Origin: Aminipila sp032051575
GTDB taxonomy: Bacteria; Bacillota; Clostridia; Peptostreptococcales; Anaerovoracaceae
NCBI RefSeq assembly: GCF_032051575.1
Contig: NZ_DAMBYD010000005.1
Span: 1-64,000, forward strand
Length of the DNA stretch: 64,000 nt
Direction: 5' to 3'
This document shows, in pieces, positions 25,926 through 35,137 of the stretch (position 1 is the first letter of the stretch; every line of letters begins with the position of its first letter). Made by a program: the position numbers and the translations under genes. Below the pieces are notes generated by a model, which was not told the origin of the DNA, did no database searches, and saw only the letters and a program-made list of their open reading frames with translations.

Positions 25926-26147
25926 ATGATTGAAGTAAGGTTATTTGCAACATTTCGTGAAGGCAGGCAGAAGAATACTTTTTTAGATGCCGACCAGTTT
26001 CACGTAGCCAGCGAAGTATTAGATTATTTCCACATTTCTTACGATGAAGTATCTATCTATCTAATAAATGGGAGACATTCTGAACTAGATTCACCTGTTA
26101 AGAATGGAGATGTTCTTGCTATATTTCCACCAGTAGGAGGTGGCTGA
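25926..26147 (+). CDS. MoaD/ThiS-like sulfur carrier protein
   Basis: A 73-residue ubiquitin-fold protein ending in PPVGGG, the Gly-Gly tail that is adenylylated and thiocarboxylated. The N-terminus is a beta strand (MIEVRLFATFREG), followed by a helix and the typical NGDVLAIFPPV. It would supply sulfur for the dithiolene of molybdopterin as the small subunit of MPT synthase. It overlaps the following MoeB-like gene by one base. ATG 25926 gives a better Shine-Dalgarno spacing (AGGGAGGT, about 5 bases) than ATG 25923. No moaE is present in the window. Assignment as MoaD rather than ThiS rests on context. Confidence 0.88.
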   Translation: MIEVRLFATFREGRQKNTFLDADQFHVASEVLDYFHISYDEVSIYLINGRHSELDSPVKNGDVLAIFPPVGGG

Positions 26148-26860
26148 TGATGAGGTATCAACGTCAGGTTTTGATGAATCAGATAGGTGAAAACGGCCAG
26201 AATATATTAAAACAATCAAAGGTAGTGGTAATAGGTGCTGGTGGGCTTGCTTCACCAGTACTTACCTATCTTACTTGTGCAGGAGTTGGAACAATTACTC
26301 TGGTAGATTATGATACGATATCGGAATCAAATTTAAACAGGCAGTTTCTATATGGCGAAAAAGAAGTAGGAAAATCAAAAGTAGAAGTTGCTGAAGAGGT
26401 TTTAAGTCGCATTAATTCCACAATTACAATACATCAGGTATCGGAAAAGCTGGAAGAAAATAATATTATGGAAATAATTAAAGGTTCAGATGTGGTTATA
26501 GATTGTGTTGACAATGTGGAAACGCGGTTAATTGTGAATCGCGGATGTCTACAGATGGATATACCATTAGTTGAAGGCGGTGTAAATGGCTTTTATGGGT
26601 TTATAATAGCAATTAAAAGAGAGTACGCTTGCCTCCAATGTGTTAGATATGGTGATACAGTGTTAAAACGGCCGAGCCCTGCTTTGGGGGCAGTGGTTGG
26701 TGTAATTGGGTCGTTACAGGCGGTAGAATGCATAAAAATACTATTAGGTCTGGAGGGTGTGCTATACGGAAGAATGCTAAATTATGATGGCCTTTCAGCA
26801 AGCTTTGAAACAGTTGAAATTCAAAAGAATCATATGTGTCAAGCCCATAGTATAATATAA
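26147..26860 (+). CDS. MoeB/ThiF/HesA-type adenylyltransferase
   Basis: A 237-residue E1-like enzyme. The ATP-binding loop is VVVIGAGGLASPVLTYL, followed by the acidic strand end LVDYDTI, SNLNRQFLY with the catalytic Arg, and KVEVAEEVL. DCVDNVETR is the conserved DxxDN-type segment. It activates the Gly-Gly tail of the MoaD-like protein encoded just upstream. One zinc-type CxxC is seen (CLQC, in EYACLQCVRYGD), but the second CxxC usually found near the C-terminus of MoeB/ThiF is absent; only a lone Cys occurs there. The active-site Cys loop typical of MoeB is also not obvious. It may be a HesA-like variant. Confidence 0.88.
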   Translation: MMRYQRQVLMNQIGENGQNILKQSKVVVIGAGGLASPVLTYLTCAGVGTITLVDYDTISESNLNRQFLYGEKEVGKSKVEVAEEVLSRINSTITIHQVSEKLEENNIMEIIKGSDVVIDCVDNVETRLIVNRGCLQMDIPLVEGGVNGFYGFIIAIKREYACLQCVRYGDTVLKRPSPALGAVVGVIGSLQAVECIKILLGLEGVLYGRMLNYDGLSASFETVEIQKNHMCQAHSII

Positions 26861-26867
26861 AATATGT

Positions 26868-26907
26868 AATAAGAGTTTTTCAGATTTGAAGAACTCTTAT
26901 TTTTTTG
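26868..26907 (+). terminator. Intrinsic terminator of the AOR operon
   Basis: AATAAGAGTT (26868-26877) pairs with AACTCTTATT (26892-26901), followed by six T residues. It lies immediately after the MoeB-like gene. Confidence 0.88.
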
Positions 26908-27026
26908 TATAAAAAGTATAATTAACTTTATTTTCTAGCAAAATGTATGAAATTAGCATAATAATTTATGTTTTTGGAAATTTTAAAGTTATTACTTATA
27001 TCACCAGTTAAGGAGGATAAACATTA

Positions 27027-27221
27027 ATGAAGGACAGCACAAAAAATACGCTAAACGGAGCAGACAATATGAGATTAAACCCGGTAGATTCTACAAATAA
27101 TGAAGGTACAGCAGCGTGGACAAACACAGAACAAACAGCAAGTATTACCAATTTAAATATTCCATCAGAGTATAACATTGGAAAAGCAAAAAATTGGGTA
27201 GACAATGGTAGTCAGCTATAA
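27027..27221 (+). CDS. Small spore-surface-type protein (DUF3787)
   Basis: A 64-residue hydrophilic protein rich in Asn and Thr. The segment GTAAWTNTEQTASITNLNIPSEYNIGKAKNWVDNGSQ matches the pattern of the clostridial DUF3787 family (TAAW..., NxxIPSE, AKxWVD), whose founding C. difficile member is a spore-surface protein. No signal or membrane segment is present. AAGGAGG lies upstream of ATG 27027 at a good distance. It is followed 26 bases later by PFOR. The family call is from memory of the motif; a role on the spore is inferred from that family. Confidence 0.75.
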   Translation: MKDSTKNTLNGADNMRLNPVDSTNNEGTAAWTNTEQTASITNLNIPSEYNIGKAKNWVDNGSQL

Positions 27222-27247
27222 AAGAATGATAGAATTGGAGAATTATT

Positions 27248-30200
27248 ATGTCAAAGATACAGATGACTTTAGACGGTAATACAGCAGCAGCATATGTTGC
27301 GTATGCTTTTACAGATGTGGCTGCTATTTATCCAATAACACCATCCTCTGGTATGGCGGAGGTTACAGATGACTGGTCTGCAAAGGGAAGGAAAAATATA
27401 TTTGATCAGGAAGTCAGTCTGGTTGAAATGCAGTCAGAAGCAGGTGTAGCGGGTGCCTTTCATGGATCACTACAGGCAGGAGCCTTAACAACTACATTTA
27501 CTGCATCGCAAGGGCTGCTATTAATGATTCCAAACCTATATAAAGTAGCAGGTGAACTATTACCGGGAGTTCTTCACGTCAGTGCAAGAGCACTTTCTAC
27601 ACATGCACTTAGTATATTTGGGGATCATCAGGATGTGATGGCAGTAAGGCAAACAGGATGTGCCATGTTAGCCAGTGGATCGGTACAAGAGGTTATGGAT
27701 TTTGCTCCCATTGCACATTTATCTGCAATCAAAGGAAGAGTACCATTTGTACATTTTTTTGATGGATTTAGAACTTCTCATGAAATACACAAGGTGGAAG
27801 CTCTTGAATACTCCGATTATGCTCAGATGATAGATTATAAGGCAATTCAGGATTTCAGAGACAGAGCTCTGTCACCAAATCATCCAGTAATCAGAGGAAC
27901 CGCACAGAACCCAGATATTTATTTTCAAGGAAGGGAAGCAAGTAATCCGTTTTATAATAATCTGATTTCAGTTGTTGAAGAATATTTAGACAAGATGTGC
28001 AATAAAACTGGTAGAAAATATGGCCTTTTCGACTATTATGGTGCACCAGATGCGGAGTATATTATTATAGCAATGGGGTCTGTAACTGAAACTATTGAAG
28101 AAACAATAGATTATTATAATTCAAGAGGAGAAAAATATGGTTTGGTAAAGGTTCACCTATTCCGGCCTTTTTCTGTAAAACATTTGCTAAACTGCATTCC
28201 TAATACTGTTAAAAAAATTGCTGTTTTAGATCGTACTAAAGAACCAGGAGCAATTGGTGAACCTCTATTCCTTGATGTATGTAGTTGCTATATTGGGATG
28301 GAGGATGCCCCAATGATTATTGGCGGCAGATACGGTTTAGGCTCAAAGGATACCGATTCAATAGACATTACTGCTGTATATGAAAATTTAAAACAAAAAT
28401 ATCCCAAAAAACATTTTACACTTGGAATTGTCGATGATGTGACAAATACTTCCTTGGAAAGACTTTATATCAGTTCCACAGAACCATCTGACCGTTTCTC
28501 ATGCAAGATCTGGGGATTAGGTTCTGACGGAACGGTGGGGTCGAATAAGCAGGCTATTATGATTATTGGTAATAAAACAGATAATCACGTTCAAGCATAT
28601 TTTGATTATGACTCTAAGAAATCTGGAGGTGTAACTATTTCTCACCTTAGGTTTGGAAAATCACCAATTAAATCCACATATCTTGTTGCAAATGCAGATT
28701 ATGTAGCCTGTCATAACCAATCATATGTCAATAAGTATGATATACTTGATGATATAAAGACTGGGGGTATTTTTGTTCTTAATTGTCAATGGTCTGACCA
28801 ACAATTGGAAGAATATCTACCTATTAGATATAAAAAGATAATTTCAGAAAAGAATATAAAATTTTATACAATTAATGCAATTAAAATTGCTAAAGACATT
28901 GGTCTGGGCAATCGTATAAACATGGTGATGCAAGGCGCTTTCTTTAAACTCATTCAAATCCTTTCACAAGAGGAGTTTATTAATGAACTGAATAAATCTG
29001 TAACCTATTCTTACAAAACAAAGGGAGAAAAGGTAGTTCAGATGAATCAAGAAGCTATAATCAAAGGCGTTGAAAGTGTTCACAAGGTAGAGATTCCAAG
29101 GAATTGGCTAAATTTAAATGGAAATCAAAAAATGGATACAAAAGAATTTGATGAAGAACCTGACTTTGTAAAAATTATAATGAGACCTATGCAGGCACAG
29201 AAGGGCCAGAAACTTCCTGTTAGTGCATTTAAGGGTAGAGAAGATGGTACGTTTCTATCTGGAACTACTGCTTACGAAAAACGTGGGATTGCAATTAATA
29301 TTCCAGAGTGGATTGAAGAAAACTGTATTCAATGTAACCAATGTTCATATATTTGTCCGCATGCAGTAATAAGACCCTTCCTTCTTACAAATGAGGAAGT
29401 GCGAAAGGCACCGATTTCCTTTGAAACACGAAAAGCAGAAGGCAAAGTATATGAAGGATTGCATTTTAGAATGCAGATTAGTCCTATGGATTGTACAGGT
29501 TGTGGTAATTGCGCAGATATTTGCCCGGCAAAAGAAAAAGCATTAATTATGAAACCTGCTATCACACAAAATGAACAAGTAGAGAACTGGAAGTTTGCTA
29601 ACTGTGAAATTGGGTATAAAACTAAAATAGCCCTTGGTAAATCAGTTAAAGATAGCCAATTTAAGGAACCACTAATGGAATTCTCAGGTGCATGTGCCGG
29701 TTGTGGGGAGCCATCCTATATTAAGCTGATTACTCAATTATATGGGGAGCGTATGATGATTGCCAATGCCACAGGATGCTCATCTATTTGGGGAGCCAGT
29801 GCGCCAAGTACTTCATATTCTACTAACCAAGAAGGAAAAGGTCCGGCTTGGGCTAGTTCACTTTTTGAAGATAATGCAGAGTTTGGTTTTGGGATGCATC
29901 TGGCAGTGAAGCAAATGAGGAATAATCTTGAAGAAAATATGAGAAAATTGATTGCGGCCAATATAGATGAAAATATTAAGAGCCTAATCAACGATTGGAT
30001 AAACAATAAAGAGGATGGGAGCATCAGTAAGCAGATAAGTGATAAATTGCTCAAATTTTTAGATATTTATAAGAATCCTGATCCTAAAATTATGCAATTG
30101 ATAGATTGTATTAAGCAACGTAAAGATTATTTGACAAAACGTTCTCAGTGGATTGTCGGCGGCGATGGCTGGGCATATGATATTGGCTTTGGCGGACTTG

Positions 30201-30787
30201 ACCAAGTTATGTCATCTGGTGAGAATATCAACGTGCTTGTATTTGATACAGAGGTTTATTCCAATACTGGAGGGCAGGCCTCCAAATCAACTCCAACTGC
30301 AGCTATTGCTAAATTTGCGTCTTCAGGTAAAAAGTCAGGAAAGAAAGACCTTGGTTTAATGATGATGACATATGGAAATGTTTATGTAGCACAGGTTGGC
30401 ATTCATGCAGATAATGCTCAATTTATGAAAGCAGTAGTGGAGGCAGAAAGCTATAAAGGGCCATCTCTCATCATTGCCTATGCACCATGTATAAGTCATG
30501 GAATAAAGGAAGGTATGGGTAGAAGTATGGAGACAATTCAAAGAGCTGTTAAGGCTGGGTATTGGCATTTATATCGTTATAATCCGGACTTAAAGAACGA
30601 AGGAAAGAACCCCTTTATCCTTGATTCAAAAGAACCAACAGAAAGTTTTCGTGATTTTCTTATGGGTCAGGTCCGCTACAGCTCTTTAGCTAAAATATTT
30701 CCAGATGAGGCAGAAGAATTGTTTGTATTGGCAGAGAAAAATTCGAGAGAACGGTATGAAAGGTATAAGAAGTTATCTTTATCGTAA
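27248..30787 (+). CDS. nifJ: Pyruvate:ferredoxin (flavodoxin) oxidoreductase
   Basis: A 1179-residue single-chain PFOR of normal length. Domain order: pyrimidine-binding domain I (AAYVAYAFTDVAAIYPITPSSGMAE), transketolase C-like domain (about 260-400), EKR/linker domain, two [4Fe-4S] ferredoxin motifs (CIQCNQCSYICPHA and CTGCGNCADICP), further Cys CAGCGEPSY, and the TPP-binding C-terminal domain with GGDGWAYDIGFGGLDQV and the NTGGQASKSTP region. It decarboxylates pyruvate to acetyl-CoA and CO2 and reduces ferredoxin, the central catabolic step in this anaerobe; ackA further right uses the product after phosphotransacetylase. All expected cofactor motifs are intact. Confidence 0.98.
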   Translation: MSKIQMTLDGNTAAAYVAYAFTDVAAIYPITPSSGMAEVTDDWSAKGRKNIFDQEVSLVEMQSEAGVAGAFHGSLQAGALTTTFTASQGLLLMIPNLYKVAGELLPGVLHVSARALSTHALSIFGDHQDVMAVRQTGCAMLASGSVQEVMDFAPIAHLSAIKGRVPFVHFFDGFRTSHEIHKVEALEYSDYAQMIDYKAIQDFRDRALSPNHPVIRGTAQNPDIYFQGREASNPFYNNLISVVEEYLDKMCNKTGRKYGLFDYYGAPDAEYIIIAMGSVTETIEETIDYYNSRGEKYGLVKVHLFRPFSVKHLLNCIPNTVKKIAVLDRTKEPGAIGEPLFLDVCSCYIGMEDAPMIIGGRYGLGSKDTDSIDITAVYENLKQKYPKKHFTLGIVDDVTNTSLERLYISSTEPSDRFSCKIWGLGSDGTVGSNKQAIMIIGNKTDNHVQAYFDYDSKKSGGVTISHLRFGKSPIKSTYLVANADYVACHNQSYVNKYDILDDIKTGGIFVLNCQWSDQQLEEYLPIRYKKIISEKNIKFYTINAIKIAKDIGLGNRINMVMQGAFFKLIQILSQEEFINELNKSVTYSYKTKGEKVVQMNQEAIIKGVESVHKVEIPRNWLNLNGNQKMDTKEFDEEPDFVKIIMRPMQAQKGQKLPVSAFKGREDGTFLSGTTAYEKRGIAINIPEWIEENCIQCNQCSYICPHAVIRPFLLTNEEVRKAPISFETRKAEGKVYEGLHFRMQISPMDCTGCGNCADICPAKEKALIMKPAITQNEQVENWKFANCEIGYKTKIALGKSVKDSQFKEPLMEFSGACAGCGEPSYIKLITQLYGERMMIANATGCSSIWGASAPSTSYSTNQEGKGPAWASSLFEDNAEFGFGMHLAVKQMRNNLEENMRKLIAANIDENIKSLINDWINNKEDGSISKQISDKLLKFLDIYKNPDPKIMQLIDCIKQRKDYLTKRSQWIVGGDGWAYDIGFGGLDQVMSSGENINVLVFDTEVYSNTGGQASKSTPTAAIAKFASSGKKSGKKDLGLMMMTYGNVYVAQVGIHADNAQFMKAVVEAESYKGPSLIIAYAPCISHGIKEGMGRSMETIQRAVKAGYWHLYRYNPDLKNEGKNPFILDSKEPTESFRDFLMGQVRYSSLAKIFPDEAEELFVLAEKNSRERYERYKKLSLS

Positions 30788-30827
30788 GTCATAGGTAAGA
30801 AAATCATATTTTAAAGGAGGAATTATA

Positions 30828-31178
30828 ATGAAAAACGTTTTTATTAAAAACATTAATCATGAAGAAGTAATCTCATTGGCAAATCAGGTTGAAGTACTTT
30901 CAGGCCAAGTTGTAAGCAAAACCTTGGTACAAAATTCAGCTGTGAGTATTACATTATTTGCTTTTGATAAAGGGGAAGAAATCAGTTCTCATGACTCAAG
31001 CGGAGATGCTATGGTTACTGTTTTGGAGGGCACCGGTAAATTCACTGTGGATGGAGTGGAATATGTATTAAAGGCAAATGAAACATTGATTATGCCCGCA
31101 AAGAAACCACATGCTGTATCTGCACAGGAAACTTTTAAAATGATGCTAGTAGTTATATTTCCGCAAAATGAAGAATAA
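30828..31178 (+). CDS. Cupin-domain protein
   Basis: A 116-residue single-cupin protein. The two cupin motifs are seen as FDKGEEISSHDSSGDAMVTVLEGTG and NETLIMPAKKPHAVSAQETFKMMLVV, giving metal-ligand candidates His in SSH and PHA, although the usual HxH is reduced. It has a strong AAAGGAGG upstream. Such small cupins sit near metabolic enzymes in many Clostridia and their ligands are unknown. It overlaps the mutY start by 11 bases, so the two genes are coupled. No substrate can be given. Confidence 0.85.
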   Translation: MKNVFIKNINHEEVISLANQVEVLSGQVVSKTLVQNSAVSITLFAFDKGEEISSHDSSGDAMVTVLEGTGKFTVDGVEYVLKANETLIMPAKKPHAVSAQETFKMMLVVIFPQNEE

Positions 31179-32232
31179 TTATCTGTTTCAGTGTGATCTC
31201 TTGGAATGGTACCATAAAAACGCCAGAGTACTTCCATGGAGAAACGAGCCTACACCTTATAGAGTTTGGATATCAGAAATGATGTTACAGCAAACCAGAG
31301 TAGACACAGTTATACCTTATTTTATGAAATTCATTTCTGAATTGCCTACTGTACAAGCACTTGCTGCTGTAGAGGAAGATAAATTACTGAAACTTTGGCA
31401 GGGGCTTGGCTATTATAACAGAGCACTTAATTTGAAGAAAGCTGCTCAGATTCTTGTTGCAGAACATCAGGGAGAACTTCCATCAGAACTTACGCAGTTG
31501 GTTTCTCTTCCCGGAATCGGACCATATTCAGCAGGGGCCATTGCTTCGATTGCATTTGGGAAAGCAGTTCCTGCAGTAGATGGAAATGTTCTACGTATTA
31601 TAGCACGATTACTTGCGAGCCATGAGGATATAAGTAACACTAAAATAAGAAAACAAATGCAAGAAATTGCGGCTCATCTAGTTTCACAAGAAGAACCGGG
31701 CCATTTTAATCAGGCATTAATGGATTTGGGTGCAACAATTTGTATTCCAAATGGGGAACCAAAATGTATCCAGTGCCCAGTCAGTAAACATTGTAAGGCA
31801 TATAGGCATGGACTAACATCAGAAATACCCATAAAAGTTTTAAAAAAAGTACGTAGTATTGATAAAAAGACTGTTTTTGTGATTTCATCAAAGGGAAAGT
31901 TTGCCCTTCGAAAAAGAGAAGCAGGCGGATTACTACCAAATCTTTGGGAATTTCCTAATGTGGATGTTTATCTGAACGAAAATCAATGTAAGGATGTTTT
32001 GACGGATATGGGAATTGAAGTTAAACAGATTACAGAGTTAATACCATCGAAGCATATATTTAGTCATAGGGAATGGCATATGAAGGGGTATTTTGTTCTT
32101 GCGGAGGCAGATAAAAGTGTAGTAGATTTTATTTGGGTTACGAAAAACCAAATAAACCAGCAATATGCTATTCCAACGGCTTTTAAGGATTTTATAAAGG
32201 TTTGTGAAAAAAAAGCAGCTGAGACGCAATAA
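31168..32232 (+). CDS. mutY: Adenine DNA glycosylase MutY
   Basis: A 354-residue base-excision repair enzyme that removes adenine opposite 8-oxoguanine. Catalytic Glu37 is in SEMMLQQTRV. The helix-hairpin-helix is LVSLPGIGPYSAGAIASIAFG, followed by catalytic Asp in VDGNV. The [4Fe-4S] cluster pattern C-x6-C-x2-C-x5-C is CIPNGEPKCIQCPVSKHC. The C-terminal Nudix-like domain that recognises 8-oxoG (about 230-350) is present. The start codon lies inside the end of the cupin gene. The terminator hairpin overlaps the stop codon. All catalytic residues are intact. Confidence 0.96.
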   Translation: MKNNYLFQCDLLEWYHKNARVLPWRNEPTPYRVWISEMMLQQTRVDTVIPYFMKFISELPTVQALAAVEEDKLLKLWQGLGYYNRALNLKKAAQILVAEHQGELPSELTQLVSLPGIGPYSAGAIASIAFGKAVPAVDGNVLRIIARLLASHEDISNTKIRKQMQEIAAHLVSQEEPGHFNQALMDLGATICIPNGEPKCIQCPVSKHCKAYRHGLTSEIPIKVLKKVRSIDKKTVFVISSKGKFALRKREAGGLLPNLWEFPNVDVYLNENQCKDVLTDMGIEVKQITELIPSKHIFSHREWHMKGYFVLAEADKSVVDFIWVTKNQINQQYAIPTAFKDFIKVCEKKAAETQ

Positions 32233-32252
32233 AACGTATCAGTTGCTTTTTT
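32212..32252. terminator. Terminator overlapping the mutY stop
   Basis: AAAGCAGCTGAGACG (32212-32226) pairs with CGTATCAGTTGCTTT (32235-32249) through mostly Watson-Crick and G-T pairs, followed by T residues. It lies between convergent mutY and the TetR-family gene and includes the mutY stop codon. Confidence 0.75.
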
Positions 32253-32260
32253 CTTCTTAT

Positions 32261-32842
32261 TTAGGCCTTGATCCCATCCCAATAGGCATCCCAAGCCATT
32301 GAGGCAAAATTCTCAGTGGATATTGAATTATCTTGAATCAAAAGTGTTGAATTCAAGATACCTTGTATCATGGAAAAATATAAATAAACTTGTCCTTCAT
32401 TTACTGTATCTTTAATTTCTTTATCTTTAATTCCCTTTTCAAAACAACTATTTATATTATCAACCAGACAGTTATCCCGTTCCTGGATGAAAGTTGAACT
32501 CATATTTCTCAGCTCTTTGTTTTCTAATAAAGACATATTCCTCCAAAATCTTAAGTGACTGCCTTTATCACAATATTCAATCGTATGAAACAATATATTT
32601 TTAAGTCTTTCCTCACAACTTTTATCTTTTAATTTTTGTGCTTTCTTGTGAATTGTATCAAAACAATGTTCGATTTCAGTTTTTATTATTATTTCAATAA
32701 TTTCATCCTTACTTTTAAAATGACTATATAGAGAAGGTGTTTTGATTTTGACAATTTCTGCAATTTCAGACATTGATAGGCTGTATCCTTTTTCAGCAAA
32801 AAGTTCATAAGCAGCATTAAGTATTTGATTTTTTTTATCCAT
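32261..32842 (-). CDS. TetR-family transcriptional regulator
   Basis: A 193-residue repressor-type regulator. The N-terminal helix-turn-helix is ILNAAYELFAEKGYSLSMSEIAEIVKIKTPSLYSHFKSKDEII, a clear TetR pattern. The remaining helical part is the ligand-binding and dimer domain and is too divergent to name a ligand. ATG 32842 is chosen over an in-frame ATG 30 bases upstream because GGGAGG lies 5-6 bases before it. Upstream on its strand is a non-coding stretch shared with the divergent chemoreceptor gene, so it could control itself or that gene. No target is proven. Confidence 0.9.
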   Translation of the reverse strand: MDKKNQILNAAYELFAEKGYSLSMSEIAEIVKIKTPSLYSHFKSKDEIIEIIIKTEIEHCFDTIHKKAQKLKDKSCEERLKNILFHTIEYCDKGSHLRFWRNMSLLENKELRNMSSTFIQERDNCLVDNINSCFEKGIKDKEIKDTVNEGQVYLYFSMIQGILNSTLLIQDNSISTENFASMAWDAYWDGIKA

Positions 32843-33199
32843 ATTGTCCTCCCACCAGACAGATTTAGACATTATTATATAAACCTAGTTTACCTATAAG
32901 TATACTTGATTTTTTTAGAATAGTACACTTAAAATTTTGATGGTTACCGTTTTACTTTGTTTACATATAGTAAAAATGTGGTAATAAATATTCAAGCAGC
33001 TACTTTTTTTAACATAATTCGACATAATTTTTATAAACCATTGACGTCGTACATAAAATATGTTAATTTATGCATTAAAAAGCTAATGCGTATTAGTAAG
33101 CTATGATGATTAAATGTATAGATTTCCCAATATACCAATAGTTTAAATAAGTTAACGGACTTGCTATACAATGACTACAAATTTGGAGGTATGTATTTA

Positions 33200-34909
33200 A
33201 TGAGAAGTTTAAAAGGAAAAATGATTTTAGTTGTACTTGTTTTGGTTATTGTATCGTCCCTGTTGACAGTAACGATTGGACTTATTAAAGGATTTAATGT
33301 TACTGATGCCATTATGAAGACTCAAATGGAAAATCAATTAAATGGTGACAATAATATGCTTAGACTATATGTTGAGGAACAGTTTGGTACTGTAAGTCTC
33401 TTAGGTGAAGGAAAGCTCGTAGATCAGTTCGGAAAACCAATTGATGAAAGGTATGAGTATATTGATAAGTTAGCTGAAAATATGAATGTTGTTGCTACTG
33501 TTTTTGCCAAAGATGGCAGTGATTATAAACGTATACTTACTACTATTACAGATGATAAAGGGAATAGAGTGATTGGGACAACATTAGATGTAAAGGGAAA
33601 AGCTTATGAAGAAATATCTAAAGGGAAAGCGTACTATGGGCAGGCAGATATTCTTAATAAGTCTTATATGACAGGATACAAACCAATTTATGACTCCAAT
33701 AAAAATATAATAGGTATTTATTTTGTTGGTGTACCGATGGAAACTATTAATACTTTATTAGATAACGGCATTGAAGCTACAATTAAATCGGTAGCGTTAC
33801 TGATAGCTTTAATCCTATTAGTGGTTGTAATAGCTATTTATTTTATAGCAACTGCAATTGTAAAGCCTATTCTAAAAATCACCAAGGGAGCGCAACAAAT
33901 TGCGGATGGCGATTTTGATGTTAATCTTTCCATAAATTCACAGGATGAAGTTGGACAACTTGCTAAATCATTTAATTTGACTATAGACAGGCTGATCAAT
34001 TATCAGGGATATATTGATGAAATTTCGGATTCTCTATTAAGTGTGTCACAAGGAGATTTAACAATTCAACCCCAAAGAGAATACTTGGGACAATTTAAAA
34101 TATTAAAGGATAATATGCAGGCACTTTTGGAGAATTTAAGTGTTACATTACTACAAATCAATAGACTGGCAGACGAAGTAGCAACCGGGTCTGATCAAGT
34201 TTCCAATGGAGCGCAAGCATTATCTCAGGGGGCAACAGAACAGGCAAGTTCTATTGAAGAACTTGCCGCATCTCTTACTGAAATTAGTGAACATATTAGT
34301 CAAAATGCATCGAATGCTAAATCAGCACATGACAGAGCTGATCTGGCAGGCAGAGAACTGCTAAACAGTAATGAACAAATGAGAAACATGGTAGACGCTA
34401 TGGATCGAATAACAATAAAGTCCTCTGAAATATCAAAAATCATCAAAGTCATTGAAGATATTGCATTTCAGACAAATATTCTTGCTTTAAATGCAGCTGT
34501 AGAGGCAGCAAGGGCAGGTAGTGCAGGAAAAGGTTTTGCAGTAGTTGCGGATGAGGTGAGAAACCTTGCTGGTAAATCGGCAGAAGCCGCTAAAAGTACA
34601 ACTTCCCTAATTAATGAAACACTAGAGGCAGTTGAAAATGGATCAGAACTGGCTGGTAAAACAGCAAGCTCATTAGACGAAAGTGCAAGGGTAACAAACG
34701 AAGCAGTAAGTCTAATTGATAAAATTGCAGCTGCATCAATTGAACAGGCTACTTCAATTGCACAAATTAATTTGGGAGTAGACCAAATTTCAACTGTGGT
34801 ACAAACTAATGCTGCCACTGCAGAGGAAAGTGCTGCAGCAAGTGAAGAACTATCAGGACAGGCACAAATGCTAAAAGATTTAATTGGAAACTTTAAATTA
34901 AGGAGTTAA
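33200..34909 (+). CDS. Methyl-accepting chemotaxis protein with Cache sensor
   Basis: A 569-residue chemoreceptor. Order: TM1 (about 8-30), an extracellular single Cache-type sensor (about 35-190, including ATVFAKDGSDYKRILTTI and the C-terminal GIYFVGVPME strand), TM2 (about 193-218), HAMP (about 218-270), a second HAMP-like segment (about 275-325) and the cytoplasmic signalling hairpin with the tip EDIAFQTNILALNAAVEAAR. It relays ligand signals to CheA/CheW. ATG 33200 is chosen because GGAGGT lies 9 bases upstream. There is no CheR-docking pentapeptide at the C-terminus. The upstream 32873-33199 interval is AT-rich and may hold promoters for this gene and the TetR gene (TTGACG about 33043). 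Confidence 0.93.
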   Translation: MRSLKGKMILVVLVLVIVSSLLTVTIGLIKGFNVTDAIMKTQMENQLNGDNNMLRLYVEEQFGTVSLLGEGKLVDQFGKPIDERYEYIDKLAENMNVVATVFAKDGSDYKRILTTITDDKGNRVIGTTLDVKGKAYEEISKGKAYYGQADILNKSYMTGYKPIYDSNKNIIGIYFVGVPMETINTLLDNGIEATIKSVALLIALILLVVVIAIYFIATAIVKPILKITKGAQQIADGDFDVNLSINSQDEVGQLAKSFNLTIDRLINYQGYIDEISDSLLSVSQGDLTIQPQREYLGQFKILKDNMQALLENLSVTLLQINRLADEVATGSDQVSNGAQALSQGATEQASSIEELAASLTEISEHISQNASNAKSAHDRADLAGRELLNSNEQMRNMVDAMDRITIKSSEISKIIKVIEDIAFQTNILALNAAVEAARAGSAGKGFAVVADEVRNLAGKSAEAAKSTTSLINETLEAVENGSELAGKTASSLDESARVTNEAVSLIDKIAAASIEQATSIAQINLGVDQISTVVQTNAATAEESAAASEELSGQAQMLKDLIGNFKLRS

Positions 34910-34947
34910 AGCCATATAACAGATTAATTAATATATTTTAATAAGAC

Positions 34948-34995
34948 AAAAAAAGCAGAAAAACAACAAGAGTGATGTTGGTTTTCTGCTTTTTT
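34948..34995 (+). terminator. Intrinsic terminator
   Basis: A long stem (AAAAAAGCAGAAAACCAAC-like left arm, complementary right arm GTTGGTTTTCTGCTTTTTT with one bulge) ends in six T residues, between the two chemoreceptor genes, so they are transcribed separately. Confidence 0.9.
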
Positions 34996-35137
34996 GGCTG
35001 AATTCGTTGCTTTTACTGACATAAAATGCTAAAATTAACCCAAATATTATTCTAATACACTTAGAGATTTTATATTTATTTTCATTGATAAAAATAGATC
35101 AGGACTTGTATTTGATAATTGTAGAAGGAGAATTGTG

